Of a stretch of 64,000 bases of DNA, positions 9,931 through 18,202 are shown piece by piece. The translations under genes and the position numbers were made by a program. This DNA is from Tenuifilum thalassicum. GTDB lineage: Bacteria > Bacteroidota > Bacteroidia > Bacteroidales > Tenuifilaceae. The notes under the pieces are model-generated. The model had not been told where the DNA came from. It worked only from the letters and a program-made list of their open reading frames with translations, and searched no databases. The stretch's first letter is position 1. Each line of letters begins with the position of its first letter. Location of the stretch: positions 3,022,581-3,086,580 of the forward strand of contig NZ_CP041345.1 in assembly GCF_013265555.1 (NCBI RefSeq). Direction: 5' to 3'.

Positions 9931-12900
9931 ATGCTCCCAAAAAGATTTTATTCTTCATCGGCATTTGCAACAATTATTGCTGTTCTCTCAGCAGCAATCT
10001 TTGTTTTCTTATTCTTCTTTCTTGCATTCAACCATCGACATCTCATTTATAATGCAACAAAAGAGGCAACAAAGGAACTTGCATACCATGAAGCAACCGA
10101 GACTCAACAGTATTTCTCAAACGCATTAGATATTACAGAATCATTAATGCAGAGGGTTATTTTACTTAAAAAGCTAAAAGCCAAAAGAGAAAAACTAGAT
10201 TCCCTTTTAAATGATTTCTTAACCCAAAACCCCAATATTCTTGGAGCATGGATTTTTGGGGAACCAAATGCCTATGACGGAAAAGACGAAGCTTTTAATG
10301 AAAAAGATGAATATCCCTGCAATGGCCGGCTTGGAATTACATATTTCAGAAATAATGGAAAAGTTTATAAAGAAATAGTACCATGCCACGATTATAACTC
10401 TTTCTTTTATCTTGGTGCTAAGCAAAAAAACAAACCAGTAATCTCTGAGCCATATCACTTTAAATACTCAAACTACAACCAAGTCTTTTATGGTTGCACA
10501 ATTTCAATTCCAATTATTCAGGACTCATTATTCAAAGGTGCAGTTGGTATTGATATAAACCTCAAATCGCTGAATAATATCTTGGCAAATATCAAAGGAT
10601 TGAATGGTGGCCATCTATATATCGTTTCACCCTCAAAAAAAATTGTCACACACTCCGACACTTCACTTATTGGTCAAATATACAGTTTCAACACAAATAA
10701 AAATGATAGCCTAATGTTCCTTGCTTCATGCAAAGGAAAAGAGATATCAGCTGAAACTAACTCAAGTTTTTTAAACAAAAAAGTACTAAAATTTTATTAT
10801 CCATTTAATATCAACCTATCTGAAAAACCTTGGGTTATTGCTTGCGAAATTCCAATTGAAGAGTCATTAGCTTATACAAAAAAGGTAGTTTGGATTGCAA
10901 CCATAGTTTTGGTAATTGGAATTCTATTTGTTATTTACCTCTACTCTCTATTGAAAGAGCGTCGTAAAACTTTGCAGAAAATATCGGATGCACTAAACGA
11001 GGCAGAAGACCAGAAAATAAGGGCAGAGGAGAACTACAAAAACTATATGGAGATATTTAATTCTACCAATGAGTCCATATTTATTCATGATGCTGAAACA
11101 GGGATAATACTCGACGTAAATGAAGCGATGCTCAAACAATACAGATTTAAGGATAAATCCGAAGTTGTTGGCAATACTGTTGAGAAGCTATCATCGGGAA
11201 TAAGCCCATTCACCATTGAACATGCAAAAGAAAAAATTGAGCAAGCTAAAAAAGAAGGCTTAGCTGTATTTGATTGGCAAGGCAAACGTTCCGATGGAAC
11301 GCTATTTTGGTCGGAAGTCTCTTTAAGAGCATCCAATATTGGAGGTAAAGAGAGAATACTTGCAGTTGTAAGAGACATAACCGATAGAAAGATTGCAAGC
11401 GAAGCATTGGAATTTAGAGAAAGGAAGTACAGGGAACTAGCCAATCTCTTACCTCTTGTTGTTTGGGAGGTTGATATAAATACCAGATTTACATTTACCA
11501 ATGAAGTGGGACTAAAACTTTTTGGTTACACCCAAGAAGAATTCAATAATGGCATTACCATACTAGATTTAGTTGCACCAGAAGACAAACATCGGCTAAG
11601 AACAAACATTCAAAAGTCACTCATTTCGGGGAATAGTTCCGACGAAGAATACCTTGTAATGAAAAGGAATGGGACAAAATTCCCGGTTAACATTTTCTCA
11701 AGTGTTGTTTATGAAGATGGCAAGCCTGTGGGCTTAAGGGGTATACTTATTGATATCACCGAGAAAAAACGAATGGAGCAAAAGCTCAAGGAGAGTGAGG
11801 AACTTTATAGAACTGTAGTAGAAAACCTCAACGAGGTACTACTTATGGTTGACAACGACGATAGAATTCTTTTTGTTAACAAACGATTCACAGAACTTTT
11901 AGAATATACGCCCGAAGAGATTATTGGGAAAATAGGCTACGAGACAATAGTCTTTCCAGGAGATAAAGAAAAGGTAATAGCAGCAAATATCAGAAGAGAA
12001 GAAGGGAAAAAGGATGCATATGAGCTAAAACTAGTTTCAAAAAGTGGTAGGATAATAGTTTTTATGGCCAGTGGTGCCCCCGTATACAATGCAAACGGAC
12101 AGGTAATCGGCTCAATTGGCGCATTGCTAGACATAAGTGAACTACAAAAAACTACAAAAGCCTACCGTGAGGCATTAGCCCGTTTTGAAACGCTTGCCAT
12201 CATGTCTCCAGTAGGGATTTTCCGTACCGATGCAAACGGAAAAACAACCTACGTTAACCCTAAATGGACTGAACTATCGGGGTTAACCTTTGAAGAGGCC
12301 TTGGATGATAATTGGATTAAGGCTTTACATCCCGAGGATAGAGAAAAAAGCCTTTCTGTTTGGAAAGAAAGGGTTAACCAGAAAGTGCCCTCTAGGGCAG
12401 AGTATAGATTTCTGAAACCTGACGGCACGGTTACATGGGTTCTTGGTAACGCACTCCCAGAAATTTTAGATGATAAGGTTACAGGATATATAGGAACAAT
12501 TACAGATATTACACAAATTAAAGAAGCGCAAGAAAAGCTAGCAAAAAGCGAAAAACGATTCAGGGAGCTAACCGACCTCTTGCCCCTTTCAATCTGGGAA
12601 ACCGACTTAAATGGCAAGATAACCTTTGCAAATAAATTTGCATTCGAAATAATGGGATTTACCCATGATGACTTTTTAAAAGGGGTCAACATTTTCGATA
12701 CGATAATCCCTGATGAAAGGGGAAAAACGATTCAAAACTTTATGAGAAGGCTTGAAGGCGAAAAATCAAAAGGCATAGAGTATACTGCTTTGAAGTTGAA
12801 TGGCGAACGCTTTCCAGCTCTTGTATACTCCACGCCTATTGTTGAAGATGGTAATATTGTTGGACTAAGGGGGATTTCAATTGATATTTCGGATATTAAG

Positions 12901-13764
12901 AATGCTCAAAAGGAATTGGAAAAATACAAGAATCACCTTGAACTTCTTGTAAAGGAACGTACCGAGGAGCTAGAATCGGTTAACGAGGAGCTAAGCGCTG
13001 CAAATGAAGAACTATACAACCAGCGCGAAAAACTTATAAAAGCACTGCATGAGTTGCAAACAGCGCAACAAAGCCTAATCCAATCGGAAAAGATGGCCTC
13101 GCTTGGTTTACTTGCTGCTGGGGTTGCACATGAAATTAACAACCCGCTTAACTTTATTCAGGGAGGAATTATTGCAATAGAAAACTATATTGAGCAAAAC
13201 TTTAAAACACATAAGAACACCCTTCAACCCCTTGTTGATGCTATAAAGGAAGGTGTACACCGTTCTGCTCAAATTGTTCGTAGCTTAAACCAGTATAGCA
13301 GGGTCGATCAGGCAAAGCATTCCAATGTAGATATTCACAGCATTATTGAGAACTGCCTTGTGCTACTCTCTAATCAGTTTCGCGACAGAGTTGAGATTAT
13401 CAAAAACTACTGCACCAATCCTTGCTCGATTTACTGTAATGAGGGACAGTTACATCAAGCATTTATGAATATTCTTGCCAACGCAGCACAAGCGATTGAA
13501 GGTCCTGGTAAAATATACATATCAACAAAGGTTCAAAGGAAAAACCTTATAATTGAGATTGAGGATACGGGATGTGGTATCGATAATAATAATTTAACCA
13601 AAATATTTGACCCCTTCTTTACAACCAAGGAACCAGGTGTAGGAACTGGTCTGGGATTATCAATAACCTACAACATAATCAAAGAGCATAATGGCACAAT
13701 AGATATTAAATCGGAATTGGGAAAAAGAACAAAAGTAACAATCAAACTACCAAAAGAGCAGTGA
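9931..13764 (+). CDS. Multi-PAS sensor histidine kinase with extracellular dCache domain
   Basis: 1277 residues. Transmembrane helix (about 12-35), dCache sensor (about 40-310; ILGAWIFGEPNAYDG), second helix (about 318-342), then five PAS/PAC units at roughly 380-490, 505-620, 630-745, 760-870 and 880-995. Repeated tails such as VRDITDRKIASE and LIDITEKKRMEQ mark the PAC segments. A coiled coil leads to the HisKA H-box GVAHEINNP with phospho-acceptor His1067. The N-box (ILANAAQAIEG), G1 (DTGCGID) and G2 (GTGLGLSIT) of the ATPase domain are intact. It autophosphorylates and should donate to the response regulator encoded 2 bases downstream. No receiver domain is fused to it. Confidence 0.93.
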   Translation: MLPKRFYSSSAFATIIAVLSAAIFVFLFFFLAFNHRHLIYNATKEATKELAYHEATETQQYFSNALDITESLMQRVILLKKLKAKREKLDSLLNDFLTQNPNILGAWIFGEPNAYDGKDEAFNEKDEYPCNGRLGITYFRNNGKVYKEIVPCHDYNSFFYLGAKQKNKPVISEPYHFKYSNYNQVFYGCTISIPIIQDSLFKGAVGIDINLKSLNNILANIKGLNGGHLYIVSPSKKIVTHSDTSLIGQIYSFNTNKNDSLMFLASCKGKEISAETNSSFLNKKVLKFYYPFNINLSEKPWVIACEIPIEESLAYTKKVVWIATIVLVIGILFVIYLYSLLKERRKTLQKISDALNEAEDQKIRAEENYKNYMEIFNSTNESIFIHDAETGIILDVNEAMLKQYRFKDKSEVVGNTVEKLSSGISPFTIEHAKEKIEQAKKEGLAVFDWQGKRSDGTLFWSEVSLRASNIGGKERILAVVRDITDRKIASEALEFRERKYRELANLLPLVVWEVDINTRFTFTNEVGLKLFGYTQEEFNNGITILDLVAPEDKHRLRTNIQKSLISGNSSDEEYLVMKRNGTKFPVNIFSSVVYEDGKPVGLRGILIDITEKKRMEQKLKESEELYRTVVENLNEVLLMVDNDDRILFVNKRFTELLEYTPEEIIGKIGYETIVFPGDKEKVIAANIRREEGKKDAYELKLVSKSGRIIVFMASGAPVYNANGQVIGSIGALLDISELQKTTKAYREALARFETLAIMSPVGIFRTDANGKTTYVNPKWTELSGLTFEEALDDNWIKALHPEDREKSLSVWKERVNQKVPSRAEYRFLKPDGTVTWVLGNALPEILDDKVTGYIGTITDITQIKEAQEKLAKSEKRFRELTDLLPLSIWETDLNGKITFANKFAFEIMGFTHDDFLKGVNIFDTIIPDERGKTIQNFMRRLEGEKSKGIEYTALKLNGERFPALVYSTPIVEDGNIVGLRGISIDISDIKNAQKELEKYKNHLELLVKERTEELESVNEELSAANEELYNQREKLIKALHELQTAQQSLIQSEKMASLGLLAAGVAHEINNPLNFIQGGIIAIENYIEQNFKTHKNTLQPLVDAIKEGVHRSAQIVRSLNQYSRVDQAKHSNVDIHSIIENCLVLLSNQFRDRVEIIKNYCTNPCSIYCNEGQLHQAFMNILANAAQAIEGPGKIYISTKVQRKNLIIEIEDTGCGIDNNNLTKIFDPFFTTKEPGVGTGLGLSITYNIIKEHNGTIDIKSELGKRTKVTIKLPKEQ

Positions 13765-13766
13765 TT

Positions 13767-14144
13767 ATGGATACTCAAAAAATTTGTGTGCTCCATATTG
13801 ATGATGAGCCAACCAATGTACTTCTTTTTGAAATAAATTTTCAAAATAAGTACAAGGTTATTAGTGCATACAATGGCACCGAGGGCCTAGAAAAAGTGAA
13901 GGGAAATCCTGAAATTAGAGTAGTATTTTGCGATATGAAAATGCCTGGAATTAGTGGTATAGAATTCGCCAAACAGCTTCAAGCCATTAAGCCTGGAACA
14001 CCCTGTTTTATCCTTACGGGTTATGATATCTCTCCCGATCTTATTAACGAAATTAACAATGGAACTGTTAGCGGCTATATCCAAAAGCCATTTGAAATCG
14101 AGCACATTGATAATGCCGTAAAAAAAACTTTAGAAAACAGCTAA
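13767..14144 (+). CDS. Single-domain response regulator (receiver only)
   Basis: A CheY-like receiver of about 125 residues. The acidic pocket is HIDDEP near the N-terminus, the phospho-acceptor is the Asp in VFCDMKMPG (Asp56 from this start), the switch residue is in FILTGY, and YIQKPFE carries the conserved Lys-Pro. A GTG at 13761 overlapping the kinase stop would add two residues. I chose the ATG at 13767 because it begins just after the kinase stop (13762-13764). There is no DNA-binding or enzymatic output domain, so it probably works by protein contact or as a phosphorelay intermediate. Its stop overlaps the stop of the convergent corA gene by 4 bases. Confidence 0.92.
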   Translation: MDTQKICVLHIDDEPTNVLLFEINFQNKYKVISAYNGTEGLEKVKGNPEIRVVFCDMKMPGISGIEFAKQLQAIKPGTPCFILTGYDISPDLINEINNGTVSGYIQKPFEIEHIDNAVKKTLENS

Positions 14145-15067
14145 TACCATTTTTTTCGCATAAAAAGAAGTAGGGCAAAGACTGAAATCAGTAGAGAAAC
14201 AACCACTATCACACCAAAAGCTGAGGGGTTACTCTCAAAGCTATTAGGAACATTCATTCCATAAAAACTTGCTACAAGCGTTGGAATCATCAATACAATA
14301 GAAATTGATGTTAACCGCTTCATTACAATGTTAAGGTTGTTGGAAATTACAGAGGCATAAGCATCCATCATTCCACTAAGAATATCGGAATAAACGCTAG
14401 TTGTTTCCTGTGCCTGGCGTAACTCAATCTCCACGTCCTCTAACAGTTCAGGATTATAGGTATCGCGATAACTCCTTAAGTTTTTAATTCTATGCAACAA
14501 AATATCGTTGCCCTTTAGTGAGGTAGTAAAAAACACCAAACTCTTTTCTATGCGGAGCAAATCCTGAAGTTCCTCATTACGAATTGAGCGTTCAAGCTGG
14601 TCTTCGGCCTCTTTTATATCGTTATTAATCTGTTTTAGATATTTCAAGAACCAGACACTCGACGAGAGCATCATCCTGAGTACTTGGTCAAAATGGTCCT
14701 TTATTAAGATTCCTTTACGAACGGAAAATTGTATGAAATCAGGAATAACTTCACTCCTGTAAAAACTCATTGACACAAACACCTCATCCTTAAAAATGAT
14801 ACCCAGCGGTACAGTGGTATAAGGTATTTTCAGGTCGGTATTCTTGTAGGGTAAGCGCATTAGAATGAAAAACCAACCATTCTCATACTCAATACGAGGT
14901 CGTTCATCAACGTCCTCAACATCGTTATAAAAAGCATCTGGAACACCTAGTTCATCAAGTAAGTAGCGCTTCTCTTCGTTGGTAGGATTTTCTACGTGTA
15001 CCCAGCAGTAAGGTTCCCATTCAGTGGCTGGTTGAAGCCCGATGTCCCTTTTCCAGAATGAAATCAT
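14141..15067 (-). CDS. corA: CorA family divalent cation (magnesium/cobalt) transporter
   Basis: 308 residues. A long cytoplasmic N-terminal domain is followed by two C-terminal membrane helices (about 245-265 and 280-302). The signature GMN sits at the end of the first helix (ASFYGMNVPNSF). The second helix ends with the basic tail FMRKKWY. CorA proteins form pentameric Mg2+ channels in the inner membrane. The ATG at 15065-15067 is preceded on the minus strand by a strong GGAGGG ribosome site six bases upstream, which is unusual in this phylum. The 5' leader holds a short upstream ORF and a hairpin (separate entries). Confidence 0.93.
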   Translation of the reverse strand: MISFWKRDIGLQPATEWEPYCWVHVENPTNEEKRYLLDELGVPDAFYNDVEDVDERPRIEYENGWFFILMRLPYKNTDLKIPYTTVPLGIIFKDEVFVSMSFYRSEVIPDFIQFSVRKGILIKDHFDQVLRMMLSSSVWFLKYLKQINNDIKEAEDQLERSIRNEELQDLLRIEKSLVFFTTSLKGNDILLHRIKNLRSYRDTYNPELLEDVEIELRQAQETTSVYSDILSGMMDAYASVISNNLNIVMKRLTSISIVLMIPTLVASFYGMNVPNSFESNPSAFGVIVVVSLLISVFALLLFMRKKWY

Positions 15068-15070
15068 GTA

Positions 15071-15103
15071 CTATCCCTCCAAAATTTTATAGAATAGAGG
15101 CAT
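15071..15103 (-). CDS. Possible 10-codon leader ORF upstream of corA
   Basis: On the minus strand an ATG at 15103 opens the short frame MPLFYKILEG and stops at TAG 15071-15073, three bases before the corA start. The corA ribosome site GGAGGG lies inside its last codons. Its start codon sits at the edge of the loop of the hairpin at 15092-15121. Translation of the leader would therefore disturb both the hairpin and access to the corA ribosome site. This is inference from layout; nothing shows that it is translated. Confidence 0.35.
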   Translation of the reverse strand: MPLFYKILEG

Positions 15104-15121
15104 AGTACATTACCTCTATTC
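15092..15121 (-). promoter_or_regulatory. Perfect hairpin in the corA 5' leader
   Basis: A 9-base perfect inverted repeat, GAATAGAGG and CCTCTATTC, with a 12-base loop, lies 25 bases upstream of the corA start. It is not followed by a run of T, so it is not a typical terminator. It encloses the start codon of the short leader ORF. A regulatory RNA structure for corA is plausible. Confidence 0.5.
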
Positions 15122-15177
15122 CGGGTTAACTATCAGGGTGATAATCGTCCATAAGATGTTTATCTTTTTTCTCACTG

Positions 15178-15185
15178 CAAAGGTA
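15178..15185 (-). promoter_or_regulatory. Bacteroidota -7 promoter element for corA
   Basis: The minus strand reads TACCTTTG, an exact TAnnTTTG match. It would give a transcript leader of about 105 bases that contains the hairpin and short ORF. No clear -33 TTTG is visible in the T-rich sequence upstream. Confidence 0.45.
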
Positions 15186-15361
15186 AAGTTTTTTTAAATA
15201 AAAAATTAATCTTGTAATACTTTATCAAAATTTGAACTCAAATACGAACTAATGCATTTTCAATAGACTTTAGTTTTATTGATAAAAAGTTTTTTTTTAA
15301 ATATTGATAAACATTTTTTATTTTTATGTAAAAATATATTTCTTGAAAAGCCTTATCTCAA

Positions 15362-15808
15362 ATGAAAACAGCTGCAATAAAATACTTGATGTTAACTGTT
15401 TTTCTTTTTTCGCTTTCGTGTAGCGAGGATATAACCACTTTAGCTGAGATAAAGGAAAAGCTTATTGGAGAATGGGAATGGGTTCAAAGCGAGGGTGGTT
15501 TATCAGGAACAGAAGTTCTGACACCAGAAACTACAGGCATTTACCGATACATTAAATTTAATGAGAAAGACACAGTGCTAGTCTGGGAAAATAACGAAAA
15601 TGTTCAAACAACCAGCTACTGTTTACAAAGGGAAGAAAGCATTCTAAAAAACAGAGAAAGCATTATTTTAACCATTAACTATAAGTACTTTAACAATAAC
15701 GATACAATAATCCTTCCTATGAGGTACATTATTGTTAAAATAGGAAGGACGCTTATCCTTGAAGAAGATGTGTACGATGGTTACAAGCACTGGTACACAA
15801 GACTCTAA
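15362..15808 (+). CDS. Small predicted lipoprotein, lipocalin-like
   Basis: 148 residues. The N-terminal hydrophobic segment ends in FSLSCSED, a loose Bacteroidota lipobox, so the mature protein would start at Cys20 and be lipid-anchored. The rest (LIGEWEWVQSEGG, YRYIKFNEKDTVLVW, KIGRTLILEEDVYDGYKHWYTR) is beta-rich and resembles lipocalin-like hypothetical lipoproteins common in this phylum. I recognise no specific function. It is preceded by a very AT-rich 294-base gap shared with the divergent corA gene. Confidence 0.7.
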   Translation: MKTAAIKYLMLTVFLFSLSCSEDITTLAEIKEKLIGEWEWVQSEGGLSGTEVLTPETTGIYRYIKFNEKDTVLVWENNENVQTTSYCLQREESILKNRESIILTINYKYFNNNDTIILPMRYIIVKIGRTLILEEDVYDGYKHWYTRL

Positions 15809-15959
15809 ACTGAGCCAACCTCATTCTAAACAAGATACCATGTTAAATATCGTTTTAGATCAGATCAAAGTTATCTAAAGGTGGAGGTCAGAGACCACTA
15901 TAAAAAACGAGGCGGAGCCGAAAAGCCATACGAGTAGGAAAAAACCTAAATCAACATCA
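15809..15959. other. Intergenic stretch with a short GC-richer block
   Basis: Between the lipoprotein and DUF5362 genes, about 15875-15945 is richer in G and C than its surroundings. It contains GGTC/GACC pairing and an open frame without a start codon (LKVEVRDHYKKRGGAEKPYE). I see no tRNA fold or terminator. It could be a gene remnant; I cannot assign it. Confidence 0.25.
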
Positions 15960-16409
15960 ATGGAAACTATTGAAAATGCTCAGAATCAAACCAACGAGAT
16001 GAGAATTAACAACGAGGTTAAGAATTACCTCATCGAAACTGCTAAGTGGGGCAAATTTTTAGCCATAGTGGGTTATGTATTTTTGGGAATAATTGTATTA
16101 GTAGGTCTTCTATTTATTGTTGGAGTTTCTTGGTTAAACAGTTTTAGCGCTAATCCAGCACGATTTGCAGGAGTAATATACTTTATTATTGCTCTTGTCT
16201 ATTACTTTCCCATTAACTTCCTTCACAAATTTTCCAATAGCATAAGAAATGGGCTTGAAAGCGATAGTGAAACAATGGTAACCTTTGGTTTTCAGAATTT
16301 AAAATCGCTATTTAAATTCATGGGAATAATTACCATTATTGTTCTTGCCATTTATGTTTTATTCTTTTTGATAGCAATTGTTACAGGCTTAGCAATTGCA
16401 AGTATGTAG
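15960..16409 (+). CDS. DUF5362-type small membrane protein
   Basis: 149 residues. The soluble N-terminus ends in NYLIETAKWGKFLAIVGYV, which leads into the first of about three membrane helices (about 36-58, 68-85, 118-145). The layout resembles DUF5362 proteins of the Bacteroidota. Function is unknown; there are no catalytic motifs. It stops 4 bases before the end of the convergent DUF3267 gene. Confidence 0.7.
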   Translation: METIENAQNQTNEMRINNEVKNYLIETAKWGKFLAIVGYVFLGIIVLVGLLFIVGVSWLNSFSANPARFAGVIYFIIALVYYFPINFLHKFSNSIRNGLESDSETMVTFGFQNLKSLFKFMGIITIIVLAIYVLFFLIAIVTGLAIASM

Positions 16410-16412
16410 GTC

Positions 16413-16979
16413 CTATGAAACGGAATGGTTTTTATTAGCAATAAAGCCAATCTCGGTAGGATGATCAAAAAAGATGTAAGTGCTAGGGTATTTCAAAGTT
16501 CGAAACAGGACTAAGAAGTCGCCACCAGCAGTAGCTATAAGAAAAACACTTACTAGTAAAAGCCATCCATTTGCATTGATATAAGAAACAATTAAAGGAA
16601 TAATGCCGGTAACCAAACCTGGCATTATACCTCCTAAAATATAGTGCTTTCGTTTTAACGGCTCATTACAGTGGCAGTATGGGGTTAAATAGGCCCATTT
16701 AATTCCAAAACTTATTGATTTTAACCCTGTTTTCGCAAAAAAAGCCCAGGTTATACCATGTAATCCTTCGTGAATAACAATTAAAACTAATAGCCCTGCT
16801 AAAACAACGAGCAGATTGTTTTGTAAAGTATTAAATCCCGATACCAAGGGACTTGTCCCAAATAATATAACAAATGGGATAACCGCTATAAGAACTATTG
16901 GTATTAGCAATAGAAACGATAGTAGGTTTGCTTTTCCAACAGGGATTACCTCTTCAAATTGGTACTCAGTACTATTCAT
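16413..16979 (-). CDS. DUF3267 family membrane protein with HEGLH metalloprotease-like motif
   Basis: 188 residues with four or so membrane segments. The second segment carries VLIVIHEGLHGITWAFF, an HExxH motif inside the membrane as in site-2-protease-like families. The third acidic ligand usually found further along is less clear (GGDFLVL is a candidate). DUF3267 proteins are uncharacterised putative zinc metalloproteases. A TACTTTTG element on the minus strand (16998-17005) sits about 19 bases before the start. Confidence 0.78.
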   Translation of the reverse strand: MNSTEYQFEEVIPVGKANLLSFLLLIPIVLIAVIPFVILFGTSPLVSGFNTLQNNLLVVLAGLLVLIVIHEGLHGITWAFFAKTGLKSISFGIKWAYLTPYCHCNEPLKRKHYILGGIMPGLVTGIIPLIVSYINANGWLLLVSVFLIATAGGDFLVLFRTLKYPSTYIFFDHPTEIGFIANKNHSVS

Positions 16980-16997
16980 TTTTTAATTATTTTTTCA

Positions 16998-17005
16998 CAA
17001 AAGTA
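16998..17005 (-). promoter_or_regulatory. -7 element (TACTTTTG) for the DUF3267 gene
   Basis: An exact TAnnTTTG match on the minus strand, positioned 18 bases before the start codon at 16979. It follows the terminator hairpin at 17009-17031. Confidence 0.45.
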
Positions 17006-17008
17006 ATA

Positions 17009-17031
17009 AAGGGCAGAGAATTTCTGCCCTT
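17009..17031 (-). terminator. Hairpin terminator of the outer-membrane barrel gene
   Basis: A perfect 9-base stem (AAGGGCAGA with TCTGCCCTT) and 5-base loop lie 20 bases after the stop of the 17051-18130 gene. The following T-run is weak on the minus strand, so termination may be partial. Confidence 0.5.
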
Positions 17032-17050
17032 CAACTCTAAAAAACTCCAC

Positions 17051-18130
17051 TTAGTTAAAATCAATTAGTACAAGTCCGACTGAGAATGGGTATAACTCGG
17101 GTCCCTTATCTTTTTCAAAAAGTTGAACTGGATAATAGTTTGCAAATAGTTTTAAGTCCCTGTACCCTAAACGTGCAGTAAAGCCATAACGTAGAGTGGC
17201 AATATTTAAATCGCTGCGATTTTTGTCCTTGCGTCGGCTTCCATCGTCGTAAACAACTTTTGTATGTGAGCCTAACCTTAAACCACCAATCACACCTACA
17301 GAAACATATAGCCGCCGGCTCCGTCTCTCGCTCATTGGTAGCTGGAACTCAAAAAGTAAAGGAATGGTTAGATGCGACATGGTAACCTTGGTTTTCTCAA
17401 CCTTATATCCGGCTTGAATGTAGCTACTATCGGCAACTGTAATTCCATTCTCCACCTTGAGAGAAACAGGATTTGAGAAGTGGTAGTCGTTAAACTCTAA
17501 TCCCATACCTGTAACCAATCCTGCTTTATCGGTTCCAAAGCCAATGTTATACTGCAAAAAGTTGATATTAGTATTCCATGAGCGACCTTGTTTTAGGTCA
17601 AGCCAAGCTAAATCACCGTTCTGGGTCATAGAACCATTCTTATCCATGAACCCGTTTATTCCAATTTCTACTCCCGTCCAATGTCCCTTGAAATTTTTAA
17701 CCTCTTTATATTCAAAGACATTATCATCCTTTTTCTTTTCAACCTTATTTTCGGGAACCTCAATTATTACTTTGTCTTTTGAGTCGATAATTGTCATCTT
17801 TTTTTTGCCTAAACGAAATACAACCGTATCGCCCTTTTCTGCTTTAACGGTATCGCCATCGGCAGTAACCCATTTCATGTCACTTTCGTCAACAGAAACA
17901 TCAACCCTCGATGAAATAGTATCGACACGTTCTTCCACAATTGTATCACCATCAACAACTTTAATAGCCTTTTTAATGACGACTAAACTTCCAGAATCTC
18001 CGTCATTTTTTAAGGCCTGTTGCTTTAATGTATCGGGATTTTCTAAATTTCTTAGAACGTTTTCTTTATCCTGTGCATTCAAATTTAAAATTGCTGAAAA
18101 CATTAATCCCAAGAGTAAAAACCTTTTCAT
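17051..18130 (-). CDS. Outer-membrane beta-barrel protein of an ECF sigma unit
   Basis: 359 residues from the ATG at 18130. An upstream in-frame ATG (18154) would put 8 residues before the clear signal peptide MKRFLLLGLMFSAILNLNAQ, so I prefer 18130. After a charged linker (about 20-135) with Val/Asp/Thr-rich repeats comes a barrel with alternating strands (VEIGINGFMD, LQYNIGFGTDKAGLVTGMGLEFN, LRYGFTARLGYRDLKLFANYYPV), PorT-like in style. It is encoded after the ECF sigma and anti-sigma-like genes on the same strand. It also has its own ECF-type promoter in the 48-base gap before it, so its level may be set separately from the sigma factor. Confidence 0.8.
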   Translation of the reverse strand: MKRFLLLGLMFSAILNLNAQDKENVLRNLENPDTLKQQALKNDGDSGSLVVIKKAIKVVDGDTIVEERVDTISSRVDVSVDESDMKWVTADGDTVKAEKGDTVVFRLGKKKMTIIDSKDKVIIEVPENKVEKKKDDNVFEYKEVKNFKGHWTGVEIGINGFMDKNGSMTQNGDLAWLDLKQGRSWNTNINFLQYNIGFGTDKAGLVTGMGLEFNDYHFSNPVSLKVENGITVADSSYIQAGYKVEKTKVTMSHLTIPLLFEFQLPMSERRSRRLYVSVGVIGGLRLGSHTKVVYDDGSRRKDKNRSDLNIATLRYGFTARLGYRDLKLFANYYPVQLFEKDKGPELYPFSVGLVLIDFN

Positions 18131-18172
18131 ATCATTAAAAGTTAAGTTTAACATTCCGTTGTTTTATCGTAC

Positions 18173-18198
18173 GACGCCCTTGCTCGTTAAATGTTACA
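18173..18198 (-). promoter_or_regulatory. ECF-type promoter before the barrel gene
   Basis: The minus strand reads TGTAAC, 16 bases, CGTC. The same -35/-10 pair with the same spacing is found before the ECF sigma gene (19751-19776). The start codon at 18130 lies about 43 bases downstream of the -10 element. Confidence 0.65.
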
Positions 18199-18202
18199 AC
18201 GA

